NCBI GenBank assembly: GCA_046539045.1
Contig: JBKHHU010000039.1
Location: 1-21,876 of the forward strand
Length of the DNA stretch: 21,876 nt
DNA from: JBKHHU01 sp046539045
GTDB taxonomy: Bacteria > Planctomycetota > Phycisphaerae > SM23-33
Reading direction: 5' to 3'
Shown: positions 14,982 to 21,876 of the stretch, in pieces
Position numbering within the stretch: the first letter of the stretch is position 1
Layout of the letters: each line of letters opens with the position of its first letter
Made by a program: the position numbers and the translations under genes
The notes under the pieces: model-generated
What the model saw: only the letters and a program-made list of their open reading frames with translations
What the model was told of the DNA's origin: nothing
Database searches by the model: none

Positions 14982-16133
14982 CTACACCCGTTCCACGACG
15001 ACGAGCTTGCCCTGGTCGCGCAGTTTCTCTGCGATGAGCGGTACGATATTGCCGCGGGAGACGATTCCCTGCTGACGGAAGGTCAGGGACTTGTTGGCGG
15101 GATTCTCTGCCGTGCCCAGAAGGAAGTTCACGCGGTCGGCCAGACGCAGCAGTTCGACCATTTCGGTTACGGCGCTGGTCTCCTCGAACCCGGCGGGGTC
15201 GGCATCGAGCACGTTGTAGACCTGGTTGAGCGTGACGGCCCCCTCGCTGACCAGATCGATCCCGTCGATTTCGTATTTCGGAGGCGTAATCAGGCTGCTG
15301 GGGTTGGCCTCGATTCCCAGTTCCTTTCCCGTGCACCGGGAGACGATGCGGGCGGTTTCGGCCCCGGCGACGATCCGCAGCCCCTCGGCGTCCATGAACC
15401 GCTTGACGGTTTTCTCATCCATTTGCGGATTGGCCGGCGGGCCGGTGAAGATGTTCACGGGCACTCCCTTCCGGCACCGGGCGAGCAGGGCGGTGCAGTC
15501 GTCGCCCTGCACCTGACCCCAGTGAGCCAGTGCCCGATCCACCAGACACTTCGGGAGTTGTTCAGGCCTAATTCTGCGGGCCAGGAGCGACTCGGCGCAC
15601 TGTTGCACTCCGTCGGCCGACCAGCCTTCGACGAACCGGCCGCCGATCCCGGCCTGGGTCAGTCCGTCGGTCATCAGCAGCACGCCCTCGCCCGGGTCCA
15701 GAACGCACTCTGTCTCGCCGACGACTTCCGTTCCGAGCATCTCGGTTCGCAGCTTCAGCGTCGACACGTGGCCGCGGGAGATCAGCAGCGGCCGGGGGCT
15801 TTCATAGGTCAGAATCGTCGCTGAGCCGTCGTTGAGGATGTACGCCACGGAGAACACCGCATACGGGTAGACCACCTCCTGCCCGCGAAGGCGGTTCATG
15901 CTCCGGGCGACCTGCATGAAGCTTTTCCGCAGGCTCCATCCGCCGTTGAGCAACTCCACCAGACGCTGGGTGGCCATGGTCGCTGCCAGATTGGCCTTGA
16001 TGCCCGAGCCGATCCCGTCGCAGCAAATGACGGCCGTGGCAGCCTTGGTCCGCAGCACCCGCACGACGTCGCCGGATGCTCCGGGCTTCTTGGCCACTTG
16101 GTGGGAATCTACTTCGACGTGTATGTATCCCAT
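14982..16133 (-). CDS. SpoIIE-type PP2C phosphatase linked to the sensory hydrogenase
   Basis: Residues 1-220 form a SpoIIE/PP2C serine-threonine phosphatase domain. Metal-binding positions are visible: Asp22 in SGD, Asp39 in CCDGIGSG, Asp156 in MTDGL and Asp211/212 in GDDCTALLAR. Such enzymes remove phosphate from Ser/Thr, often on anti-anti-sigma partners, in the cytoplasm. Residues about 225-383 are a separate domain I cannot name (VNIFTGPPANPQMDEKTVKRFMDAEGLRIVAGAETARIV ... NQVYNVLDAD). Its ATG overlaps the upstream PAS-hydrogenase gene by 25 bp, so the two are co-translated and almost certainly act together. Similar phosphatase genes beside sensory [FeFe] hydrogenases are known in Clostridia and Thermotogae. 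No kinase or anti-sigma partner is in the window. No terminator is seen after it. Confidence 0.85.
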   Translation of the reverse strand: MGYIHVEVDSHQVAKKPGASGDVVRVLRTKAATAVICCDGIGSGIKANLAATMATQRLVELLNGGWSLRKSFMQVARSMNRLRGQEVVYPYAVFSVAYILNDGSATILTYESPRPLLISRGHVSTLKLRTEMLGTEVVGETECVLDPGEGVLLMTDGLTQAGIGGRFVEGWSADGVQQCAESLLARRIRPEQLPKCLVDRALAHWGQVQGDDCTALLARCRKGVPVNIFTGPPANPQMDEKTVKRFMDAEGLRIVAGAETARIVSRCTGKELGIEANPSSLITPPKYEIDGIDLVSEGAVTLNQVYNVLDADPAGFEETSAVTEMVELLRLADRVNFLLGTAENPANKSLTFRQQGIVSRGNIVPLIAEKLRDQGKLVVVERV

Positions 16134-17911
16134 AGCCAGCTCTTGCTTTTGCGTTTTGCGGGTTTGGGTGCCGGCTTCTCCGGTGTATCGGCAGCGGGGT
16201 TCTCTTTCCGCGTGAGCAGCATGAGCTTCTCGACGAGTTCTTCGCCGTGGGCGGTAGACTCACCGAGGAACCGGGCCATCGTCTGTGCCATCTGCACCTG
16301 GTGATCCAGCAGTTCGCGGGCCTGGTCCATGGTCTGCGTCCGCAACTCGTCCAGTTTCAGTTTGTCTTCGGCACTCCGGGTGATGTTCACGAAAATCCCG
16401 ACGTACTGGTTGTCCTCGGGCAGGGCGTAGAGCACCTCGCGGCAGAGGAGACTATATTTCTCGTGCCGCGCGGTCCGCTCGACCAGCGCGGTTTTGCCCG
16501 CGGTCAGGTCTTCAAACCCGTCCGGGTCCATCAGGTAGCTGATTCGCTTTCCGATGACCGCGTCGGAGCACATGAAGTACTTTCGGAAGGCGGGGTTCAT
16601 GCTCAGAATGTTGAGGCGTTCGTCGAGGATGACGATCCCGTTGGGGCTGGTCTCGATGATCCGGTCGGTCCGTTGCTCAGCCAGCCGACGCATCTGCGGA
16701 ACGCACATCTCCGGCTCGGCCAGGCCGCGGATGACAGCGACCGCTTTGTCCCGACAGGTATCGTATCCGCAGGCGCCGCAGTTGAGCTGGTCGGACGGGT
16801 CGCCCTTGCCGGTCCGCTCGAGCACCTCGCGGATTGCCTGCTCGCTGATCGGCTCAGGATCGGCTATCGGTAGAGGCGGGTACTGTTTCTCCAGGCAGGC
16901 ATTGCAGGGTCCAGCCGGCGTTCCGCTGCGGTCCCGGTCGGCAGCATACGCGAGCACGTTGCGCCTTCGGTCGAACAGACTGCTTTGGTCGTCCAGCGTC
17001 GGTCCGTTGATGCAGCCCTGGCTGCAGAACAGCGGTTCGAGAACCACCGGGTCGCCACCGGCACGAATGCTCTGCAATGCTTCCCGGAGGTCGTCGATCC
17101 CGCTGACGCTGACCACCTGCGTGCTCAGAAGGTCGGTGTCCATGCCGGCGGTTCTCATCGCTCCGCCGAGAAGGGGGAACAGGCGAGCGTTCTCGGATGG
17201 TACCTCGTCAAACGGACTCTCTTCGCAACGTGCTATGTCGACGTTCTCGCGCTGCATCCAGCGGGCGAGTTCCTCGAACGTGATGGCGCAGTCGACTTCG
17301 GTGGGGCCTTCGGGGCCGTCGGCTTCGTCTTTCTTTGCCACGCACGGGCCGATGAAAACGACCGCGGTATCCTCGCCGAGTGTTGCTTTGATGTGCCTGG
17401 CGTGGGCCAGCATGGGGCTCACCAGCGGCAGCAGCAGCTCTGTCAGGTCCGGTTCGTAGCGGCGGATGTAGCTGACCACCGCCGGGCAGGCGGTGCCGAT
17501 GTGACTGCGATCCGGGTTCTCGGCGTCCAGTTCCGCAGCTCGTTTGGCGGCGAATCCTGCTCCCACGGCCGTCTCGGCGACGTAGCTGAATCCCAGCTTC
17601 CGCAACGCCGAGGCCATTCGTTTTCGCTGCCACGGCTCGAAGAGAGCGGCGAAACTGGGAGCGAGGCTCGCTGCGACTTTCCTCCCGGAGCCAACCAGTT
17701 CCATCGCAATATCCAGATCGTCGCGGAAGCTCTTGGCCTTCTGCGGACACTGACGAATGCACGTCCCGCACGCCAGGCAGCGATCCTCGAGCACCTGCGC
17801 CTGGCCGTTGCGAACCTGGATTGCCTTGACGGGGCAGACCCGCAGGCAGCGATGGCAGTCGCGGCAATCGGCCTTGTTCGTGTAGACGACTTGTCGTGGA
17901 TTCTGGAGCAT
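16109..17911 (-). CDS. Sensory-type [FeFe] hydrogenase with PAS domain (HydS/group C)
   Basis: The 600-residue protein has two [4Fe-4S] clusters at the N-terminus (Cys16/19/22/26 and Cys45/48/51/55). An H-cluster domain follows with altered signatures: TACPAVV (140-146), GPCVAKKDE (188-196) and LFCSQGCINGP (294-304). The four H-cluster ligands remain (Cys142, 190, 296, 300), but the proton-shuttle cysteine before the first ligand is Ala141. A further [4Fe-4S] motif (Cys378, 381, 386, 403) precedes a PAS domain (about 412-525) and a helical tail (530-575). This is the layout of putative H2-sensing group C enzymes and of HfsB-type proteins. The start at ATG 17911 puts the first cluster at the usual place; the longer frame adds an implausible 58 residues. 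The phosphatase gene overlaps its 3' end. Confidence 0.88.
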   Translation of the reverse strand: MLQNPRQVVYTNKADCRDCHRCLRVCPVKAIQVRNGQAQVLEDRCLACGTCIRQCPQKAKSFRDDLDIAMELVGSGRKVAASLAPSFAALFEPWQRKRMASALRKLGFSYVAETAVGAGFAAKRAAELDAENPDRSHIGTACPAVVSYIRRYEPDLTELLLPLVSPMLAHARHIKATLGEDTAVVFIGPCVAKKDEADGPEGPTEVDCAITFEELARWMQRENVDIARCEESPFDEVPSENARLFPLLGGAMRTAGMDTDLLSTQVVSVSGIDDLREALQSIRAGGDPVVLEPLFCSQGCINGPTLDDQSSLFDRRRNVLAYAADRDRSGTPAGPCNACLEKQYPPLPIADPEPISEQAIREVLERTGKGDPSDQLNCGACGYDTCRDKAVAVIRGLAEPEMCVPQMRRLAEQRTDRIIETSPNGIVILDERLNILSMNPAFRKYFMCSDAVIGKRISYLMDPDGFEDLTAGKTALVERTARHEKYSLLCREVLYALPEDNQYVGIFVNITRSAEDKLKLDELRTQTMDQARELLDHQVQMAQTMARFLGESTAHGEELVEKLMLLTRKENPAADTPEKPAPKPAKRKSKSWLWDTYTSK

Positions 17912-17917
17912 AGTTTT

Positions 17918-17970
17918 ACCGTGAGCATTGGTTGGTTGAGCGTAGTGAAGTCCGTCAACCGTGAGGCATT
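17918..17970. repeat. Paired direct repeats in the leader of the sensory hydrogenase
   Basis: ACCGTGAGCATT (17918-17929) and ACCGTGAGGCATT (17958-17970) recur 40 bases apart, about four helical turns, just before the start codon at 17911. They differ by a single inserted G. This fits a two-site operator but could be chance. Confidence 0.4.
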
Positions 17971-18021
17971 CATTTCCGCTTGTCGCGTCGGCGGAGGCCC
18001 CGTTCCCCGGCGGAACCGCGG

Positions 18022-18053
18022 CAGGAAATTGGCGGGTCAAGACGACCCGCCAA
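18022..18053 (-). terminator. Hairpin terminator between hydA and the sensory module
   Basis: On the minus strand TTGGCGGGTC pairs perfectly with GACCCGCCAA (18053 to 18029) across a five-base loop, followed by TTTCCTG. It lies 22 bp past the hydA stop. The T run is short, so some read-through into the sensory genes is likely. Confidence 0.7.
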
Positions 18054-18075
18054 CTCCCGGGCAGATGGTTCTGCC

Positions 18076-20109
18076 CTATCCGCACCCAGTGCAGCCGGCA
18101 GAGCAGGTCGGGCAGGCGATCCGTGAGTTGATCACCTCAACCACCTCGTCAAACGCAGCTTTGTTGAGGACGGTGTCTCCCACCTGCACGTTCGGGCCCT
18201 TGTCGCACGCTTCCATGCAGAAGCTCGCCCGCACATTGACCTTGTTTTCCAGCCCGTGCTCTTCCACGTGCCGGATCAGTTCATTCAGTAGCTTCTGCGC
18301 GCCTTTGACATAGCAGCTTGTTCCGACGCACACGCTGACGTCCACCTTCGCGCCATCGTTGCCTGTAAGATGCATCTCGGGCTGGAAGACGCGCCGCTTG
18401 CTGCTGTAGTTCGTGTGCAGCAGTTCATGAGCGGTGTGGCCGTTGGGTTCGCCAAGGACATCCTCGTACAGGCTCTGGAGGTAGTGGTTGTCCTGGGCCT
18501 TGTGTAGCTGCAGCATTTTGTCGGCTTCGTAGAGCCCCTTGGCTCTCAGCTTGCGGGCGTCGGCGTTCTCGGACACCGGCTGACCGGCTCCTCCGATGCA
18601 TCCGCCCGGGCAGGCCATGATCTCGATCAGGTCATAGTCAGCCTCGCCCTTGCGAACCTTCTCCGCCAGTTGGCGGGCGTGCCGCAGACCGTGCGCGACA
18701 GCCAGCTTCAGCGTTGCATCGCCGATGGTCAGCTCCGCTTCCCGCAGTCCGCCTTCACCGCGGACCACCTCAAAGTCGGCATTCTGAAGTTTCACACCCG
18801 TCAGCTTCTCGGCCGCGTACCGCAGCACCGCTTCGCTGACGCCACCGGTGGTGCCGAAGATGACTCCGGCCCCGGTCTTGAAGCCCATCGGCATGTCCAG
18901 GCTTTCCGGCTGGAGGTTGGCGAACTGCAGCCCGGCTTCGTCGACCATCCTCGCCAGCTCCTGCGTGGTGATGACGTAGTCGACATCCGGCAGCCCGTCG
19001 GTGGCGAATTTCTCCTGTTCGGCCTCGTGCTTCTTGGCCGTGCAGGGCATCACGGAGACGATGACCAGGTTCTCCGGATCGATCCCGAGCATCTCGGGCA
19101 GCATGCGTCGGGCAACGCTTCCGAACATCTGCTGCGGGCTCCGGCAGGAGCTGAGATTCTCCAGCAGATCCGGGTAGTACTGCTCGGCGAAGGTCACCCA
19201 CCCGGGGCAGCAGCTGGTGAACATCGGCAGCGGTTTGTCTTCGGTCTTTCGAGCGAGGAACTCGTTGGCTTCCTCGATCACCGTCAGGTCGGCGGCGAAG
19301 GAGGTGTCGAACACCTTGTCGAAGCCCATCATCTTCATCGCCGCGACGATCTGACCGGTCGCGATGGTTCCGGGCTCCAGGCCGAAATCCTCGCCGATGG
19401 CCACCCGAACGGCAGGGGCGATCTGGGCGATGACGACCTTCTCCGGATTGTCCAGTTCTTTCCAGACGTCGGCGGATTCATTCCGCGGGGTAATCGCACC
19501 GGTCGGGCAGACCGCCGCGCACTGGCCGCAGTCTACGCATTCGACGGTGCCGAGTCCGCGGCCGAAGGCGGGGGAAACCGTCACGCCCGCACCGCGGTTG
19601 GCGAAGTCGATCGCCCCGATGTCCTGCACCTCGTGGCAGAACCGCACGCAGTCACCGCAGAGCACGCACTTGTTCGGATCGCGAACCAGCGCGGAGCTGG
19701 AGGTGTCCATCTCCTGTTTTTTGCGCTTTGCGTGGAAGCGGATGTCCTTGACGCCCATTCGTCGGGCGAGGGCCTGCAGCTTGCACCGCCCGTTTTTTTC
19801 GCAGGTGGTGCAGTTCTCGTGCCCGTCGGCCAGGAGCAGCTCGAGCGTGATTTTCCGCATTTCGCGAAGCTCGGCTGTGTTGGTCCGCACGACCATACCG
19901 GGTTCCGGTTTGATCGAGCAGCTGGCCATGACGCCGCGTCCTTCAACATCCACGATGCAGAGTCGGCAGGCACCGTAGACACTCAGTTCAGAGTGGTAGC
20001 AGAAGGTGGGCAGGTCGATATTGGCTTTGCGGATCACTTCCAGCAGGTTGCCATCGTCTTCGTAGCTGACCTGCCGGCCGTCGATTGTGATGCTGTTGTT
20101 CCGGATCAT
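18076..20109 (-). CDS. hydA: [FeFe] hydrogenase catalytic subunit HydA, multimeric NAD-linked type
   Basis: The 677-residue protein holds the H2-forming site. In order: a plant-type [2Fe-2S] domain (Cys37, 48, 51, 64); the His-Cys3 [4Fe-4S] site (His97, Cys100, 103, 109); two [4Fe-4S] ferredoxin motifs (Cys148/151/154/158 and Cys191/194/197/201); and the H-cluster domain with TSCCPGW (298-304), MPCTAKKHE (354-362) and ACPGGCIGG (499-507). Cys300 is the expected proton shuttle; Cys301, 356, 500 and 504 are the ligands. A thioredoxin-like [2Fe-2S] domain follows (Cys594, 599, 631, 635), ending in a Cys-rich tail (Cys666, 669, 673, 676). ATG 20109 lies 5 bases after the hydB stop. The set is that of electron-bifurcating HydABC enzymes, which couple NADH plus reduced ferredoxin to H2; direction is not settled by sequence. 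Confidence 0.95.
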   Translation of the reverse strand: MIRNNSITIDGRQVSYEDDGNLLEVIRKANIDLPTFCYHSELSVYGACRLCIVDVEGRGVMASCSIKPEPGMVVRTNTAELREMRKITLELLLADGHENCTTCEKNGRCKLQALARRMGVKDIRFHAKRKKQEMDTSSSALVRDPNKCVLCGDCVRFCHEVQDIGAIDFANRGAGVTVSPAFGRGLGTVECVDCGQCAAVCPTGAITPRNESADVWKELDNPEKVVIAQIAPAVRVAIGEDFGLEPGTIATGQIVAAMKMMGFDKVFDTSFAADLTVIEEANEFLARKTEDKPLPMFTSCCPGWVTFAEQYYPDLLENLSSCRSPQQMFGSVARRMLPEMLGIDPENLVIVSVMPCTAKKHEAEQEKFATDGLPDVDYVITTQELARMVDEAGLQFANLQPESLDMPMGFKTGAGVIFGTTGGVSEAVLRYAAEKLTGVKLQNADFEVVRGEGGLREAELTIGDATLKLAVAHGLRHARQLAEKVRKGEADYDLIEIMACPGGCIGGAGQPVSENADARKLRAKGLYEADKMLQLHKAQDNHYLQSLYEDVLGEPNGHTAHELLHTNYSSKRRVFQPEMHLTGNDGAKVDVSVCVGTSCYVKGAQKLLNELIRHVEEHGLENKVNVRASFCMEACDKGPNVQVGDTVLNKAAFDEVVEVINSRIACPTCSAGCTGCG

Positions 20110-20114
20110 GTTGA

Positions 20115-21876
20115 TTACATCCCAACTACTGCGTCGAACTTGCAGGCTTCTGCACACGCACCGCAGCGAATGCACTTGTCTGGATCGATCGTGTGAACTT
20201 GTTTGACGTCGCCTTCGATTGCGTCGACCGGGCACTTGCGTTTGCAGAGCGTGCAGCCCTTGCACTTGCTCGGGTCGATTTCCGGCATGGCCAGGTCCTT
20301 GCACTGACCGGTCGGGCACTTCTTGTCGAAAACATGTGCCTCGTACTCGTCGCGGAAGTACTTCATCGTGCTCAGCACGGGGTTGGGGGCAGTCTTGCCG
20401 AGCCCGCACAGCGAACCTTTCTGGACCGCGCCGCCGAGCTTTTTCAGCAGTTCCAGCGTCTCTGTCGTTGCGTTTCCTTCCATTACGTCTTCCAGAAGGG
20501 CGAGCATCTGCTTGGTGCCTTCGCGACACAGCACGCACTTGCCGCAACTCTCATTCTGGGTGAACTGCATGAAGAAGTGGGCGACCTTCACCATGCAGGT
20601 TTTCTGGTTCATGACGACCAGTCCGCCCGAACCGACCATCGCCCCGACGTTACGCAGGCTGTCGAAATCCAGCGGGAGGTCCAACTGCTCTTCGGTCAGA
20701 CAGCCGCCGGACGGGCCGCCAATCTGCACGGCCTTGAACGGCTCGTCGATCGGTGTGCCGGTCGAATCGGTGACTCCGCCGCCGATGTTGTAGACGATCT
20801 CTCGCAGCGTCGCCCCGAAAGGCACCTCGATCAGCCCGGTGTTGGCTACGTGTCCGGTCAGGGCGAACGTCTTCGTGCCCGGGGAGTCCTGCGTGCCGAT
20901 GGTGCGATACGCATCGCTGCCCTCGGCGATGATCCGCGGGATGCACGCCAGCGTCTCGACGTTGTTGATGATCGTGGGCTTGCCCCACAACCCGCTCTGG
21001 GCCGGGAACGGGGGCTTGGGCATGGGCATGCCACGCTTGCCCTCGACGGAGGCGATCAGTGCCGTTTCCTCGCCACAGACGAACGCGCCGGCCCCTTCCA
21101 TCACGTGGATGCGGAAGTTCCAGCCCGTGCCGAATACATCGTCGCCGAGAATGCCCATCGCCTCGGCGTCGGCCACCGCCTGGCGGACACGCTTCACCGC
21201 CAGCGGGTATTCCATTCGCACGTACACATAGCCTTCGTCGGCCCCGATGGCCCGGGCGGCAATCATCATGCCTTCCAGCACCGCGTGCGGGTTGCCTTCC
21301 ATCACGCTGCGGTCCATGAACGCGCCGGGGTCGCCCTCGTCGCCGTTACAGATAATGTACTTGCGCGGGCCGGGCTGCTGCCGAGCGAGGTCCCACTTGC
21401 GTCCGGTCGGGAAGCCACCGCCCCCGCGGCCGCGGAGGCCGGAGGCGAGCACTTCGTTGCAGACCTGCTCGTCGGTCATCTCCAGGAACGCCTTGCGGGC
21501 CGCCTCGTAGCCGCCCTCGGCGATGTACTCGGCGATGTTCTCCGGGTCCAGCGCCCCGCAGGCGGCCAGGACCGTTCGCTGCTGGCGGGTGTAGAACGGG
21601 ATATCGCCAATGCCGCGGCAGGGGTCTTCCTGGCCCGGCTGAACGTACAACAGCCGCTCGACGAGTTTGCCTTCGACCAGCGTGGTCTGGACCAGCTCGG
21701 CCACGTCCTCAGGTCGCACCTTGCAATACAGAATGCCGTCCGGCTCGACCGTCACCAGCGGGCCCATCTGACAAAAGCCCTGACAGCCGCTCTTGGACAG
21801 GTGAATGCCCTCCGGCGACTCGGCTCCGTCCTCATGGGCTCGCAGTTCGGTTACGACGTTCAGGCCTGCTTCGCCG
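20115..21876 (-). CDS. hydB: NADH-binding flavoprotein subunit HydB (5' end outside the window)
   Basis: This NuoF-like subunit binds NAD(H) and FMN and passes electrons to HydA. The frame is open to the window edge, giving 586 visible residues. It begins inside a thioredoxin-like [2Fe-2S] domain (SGCQGFCQMGPLV). Next come the NADH site GLRGRGGGGFPTGRKW, the FMN segment CNGDEGDPGAFMD, CGEETALIASVEGKRG, the NuoF [4Fe-4S] motif (ESCGKCVLCREGTKQ with SLCGLG further on) and two C-terminal [4Fe-4S] ferredoxin motifs (CKGCTLCKRKCPVDA and CIRCGACAEACKFDA). This matches HydB of trimeric bifurcating hydrogenases. A NuoE-like hydC is expected upstream, beyond position 21876. The stop is 5 bases from the hydA start, so the two are translated from one message. 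Confidence 0.95.
   Translation of the reverse strand, partial: GEAGLNVVTELRAHEDGAESPEGIHLSKSGCQGFCQMGPLVTVEPDGILYCKVRPEDVAELVQTTLVEGKLVERLLYVQPGQEDPCRGIGDIPFYTRQQRTVLAACGALDPENIAEYIAEGGYEAARKAFLEMTDEQVCNEVLASGLRGRGGGGFPTGRKWDLARQQPGPRKYIICNGDEGDPGAFMDRSVMEGNPHAVLEGMMIAARAIGADEGYVYVRMEYPLAVKRVRQAVADAEAMGILGDDVFGTGWNFRIHVMEGAGAFVCGEETALIASVEGKRGMPMPKPPFPAQSGLWGKPTIINNVETLACIPRIIAEGSDAYRTIGTQDSPGTKTFALTGHVANTGLIEVPFGATLREIVYNIGGGVTDSTGTPIDEPFKAVQIGGPSGGCLTEEQLDLPLDFDSLRNVGAMVGSGGLVVMNQKTCMVKVAHFFMQFTQNESCGKCVLCREGTKQMLALLEDVMEGNATTETLELLKKLGGAVQKGSLCGLGKTAPNPVLSTMKYFRDEYEAHVFDKKCPTGQCKDLAMPEIDPSKCKGCTLCKRKCPVDAIEGDVKQVHTIDPDKCIRCGACAEACKFDAVVGM

Noticed and set aside
17936..17965. TTGACG as a -35 box for the sensory hydrogenase
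   Set aside because: No acceptable -10 box follows at 16-18 bases.
17912..18085. 58-residue N-terminal extension of the sensory hydrogenase
   Set aside because: It would run through the hydA terminator hairpin and the paired boxes and has no resemblance to any domain.
18670..20196. 508-codon plus-strand frame antisense to hydA
   Set aside because: It is the mirror of hydA codon bias, rich in Arg, Gly and His without motifs; hydA itself is unmistakable.
20110..20547. Longer hydA reading that begins inside hydB
   Set aside because: The added residues are Arg-rich and out of frame with hydB coding; the [2Fe-2S] domain starts correctly at ATG 20109.

Overview
The window looks like a chromosomal segment of an anaerobic or facultatively anaerobic Gram-negative bacterium of the PVC superphylum, most likely a planctomycete (Phycisphaerae-like). 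This is an inference from: a high-GC sequence with usable Shine-Dalgarno sites; a GreA with a very long N-terminal extension, an architecture otherwise known from Chlamydiae; an mreB locus led by a coiled-coil membrane protein instead of recognisable mreC/mreD; an apolipoprotein N-acyltransferase and two lipoproteins, implying an outer membrane; and a multimeric NAD-linked [FeFe] hydrogenase. No rRNA, tRNA, CRISPR array or insertion sequence was seen.

Layout. (1) 1-1744, minus strand: remains of a surface-polysaccharide or glycosylation cluster. A CMP-sugar synthetase is cut short, and the start of an ABC-2 export permease is fused out of frame to the end of a DUF115/MptE-like protein. (2) 1826-3478, minus: an ACT-domain-like protein followed by an FAD oxidoreductase of the geranylgeranyl-reductase-like type. 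(3) 3592-5055: a PEGA-domain lipoprotein (plus) and an unknown membrane-anchored protein (minus), converging on a shared strong hairpin terminator. (4) 5264-8307, plus: lnt and a HEAT-repeat lipoprotein whose start overlaps the lnt stop. (5) 8345-10924, plus: a good sigma70-type promoter, a coiled-coil inner-membrane protein with a C-terminal beta-rich domain (MreC-like layout), a 71-residue single-span protein, a hairpin, mreB and a classical terminator. (6) 11037-14603, minus: an MFS transporter and the long GreA, separated by a hairpin terminator. (7) 14865-14978, plus: a 37-codon remnant of a permease that stops 3 bp from the end of the next gene cluster. (8) 14982-21876, minus: hydB (5' end outside the window), hydA, a terminator-like hairpin, a PAS-containing sensory-type [FeFe] hydrogenase and a SpoIIE-type phosphatase.

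The hydrogenase block is the clearest functional unit. HydB (NADH/FMN flavoprotein) and HydA (H-cluster catalytic subunit) belong to the trimeric type whose NuoE-like HydC should lie just beyond the right edge; such enzymes couple NADH and ferredoxin to H2. The two genes after it appear to form an H2-sensing or redox-sensing output: an H-cluster protein in which the proton-shuttle cysteine is alanine, joined to a PAS domain, and a PP2C phosphatase overlapping it by 25 bp. The mreB cluster is a second unit of interest, since the two membrane proteins before mreB are plausible but uncharacterised partners of the MreB filament.

Several genes break abruptly (positions ~60, ~1365, ~14975). Genome decay, local deletion or assembly joins would all give this picture; the sequence alone cannot separate them.
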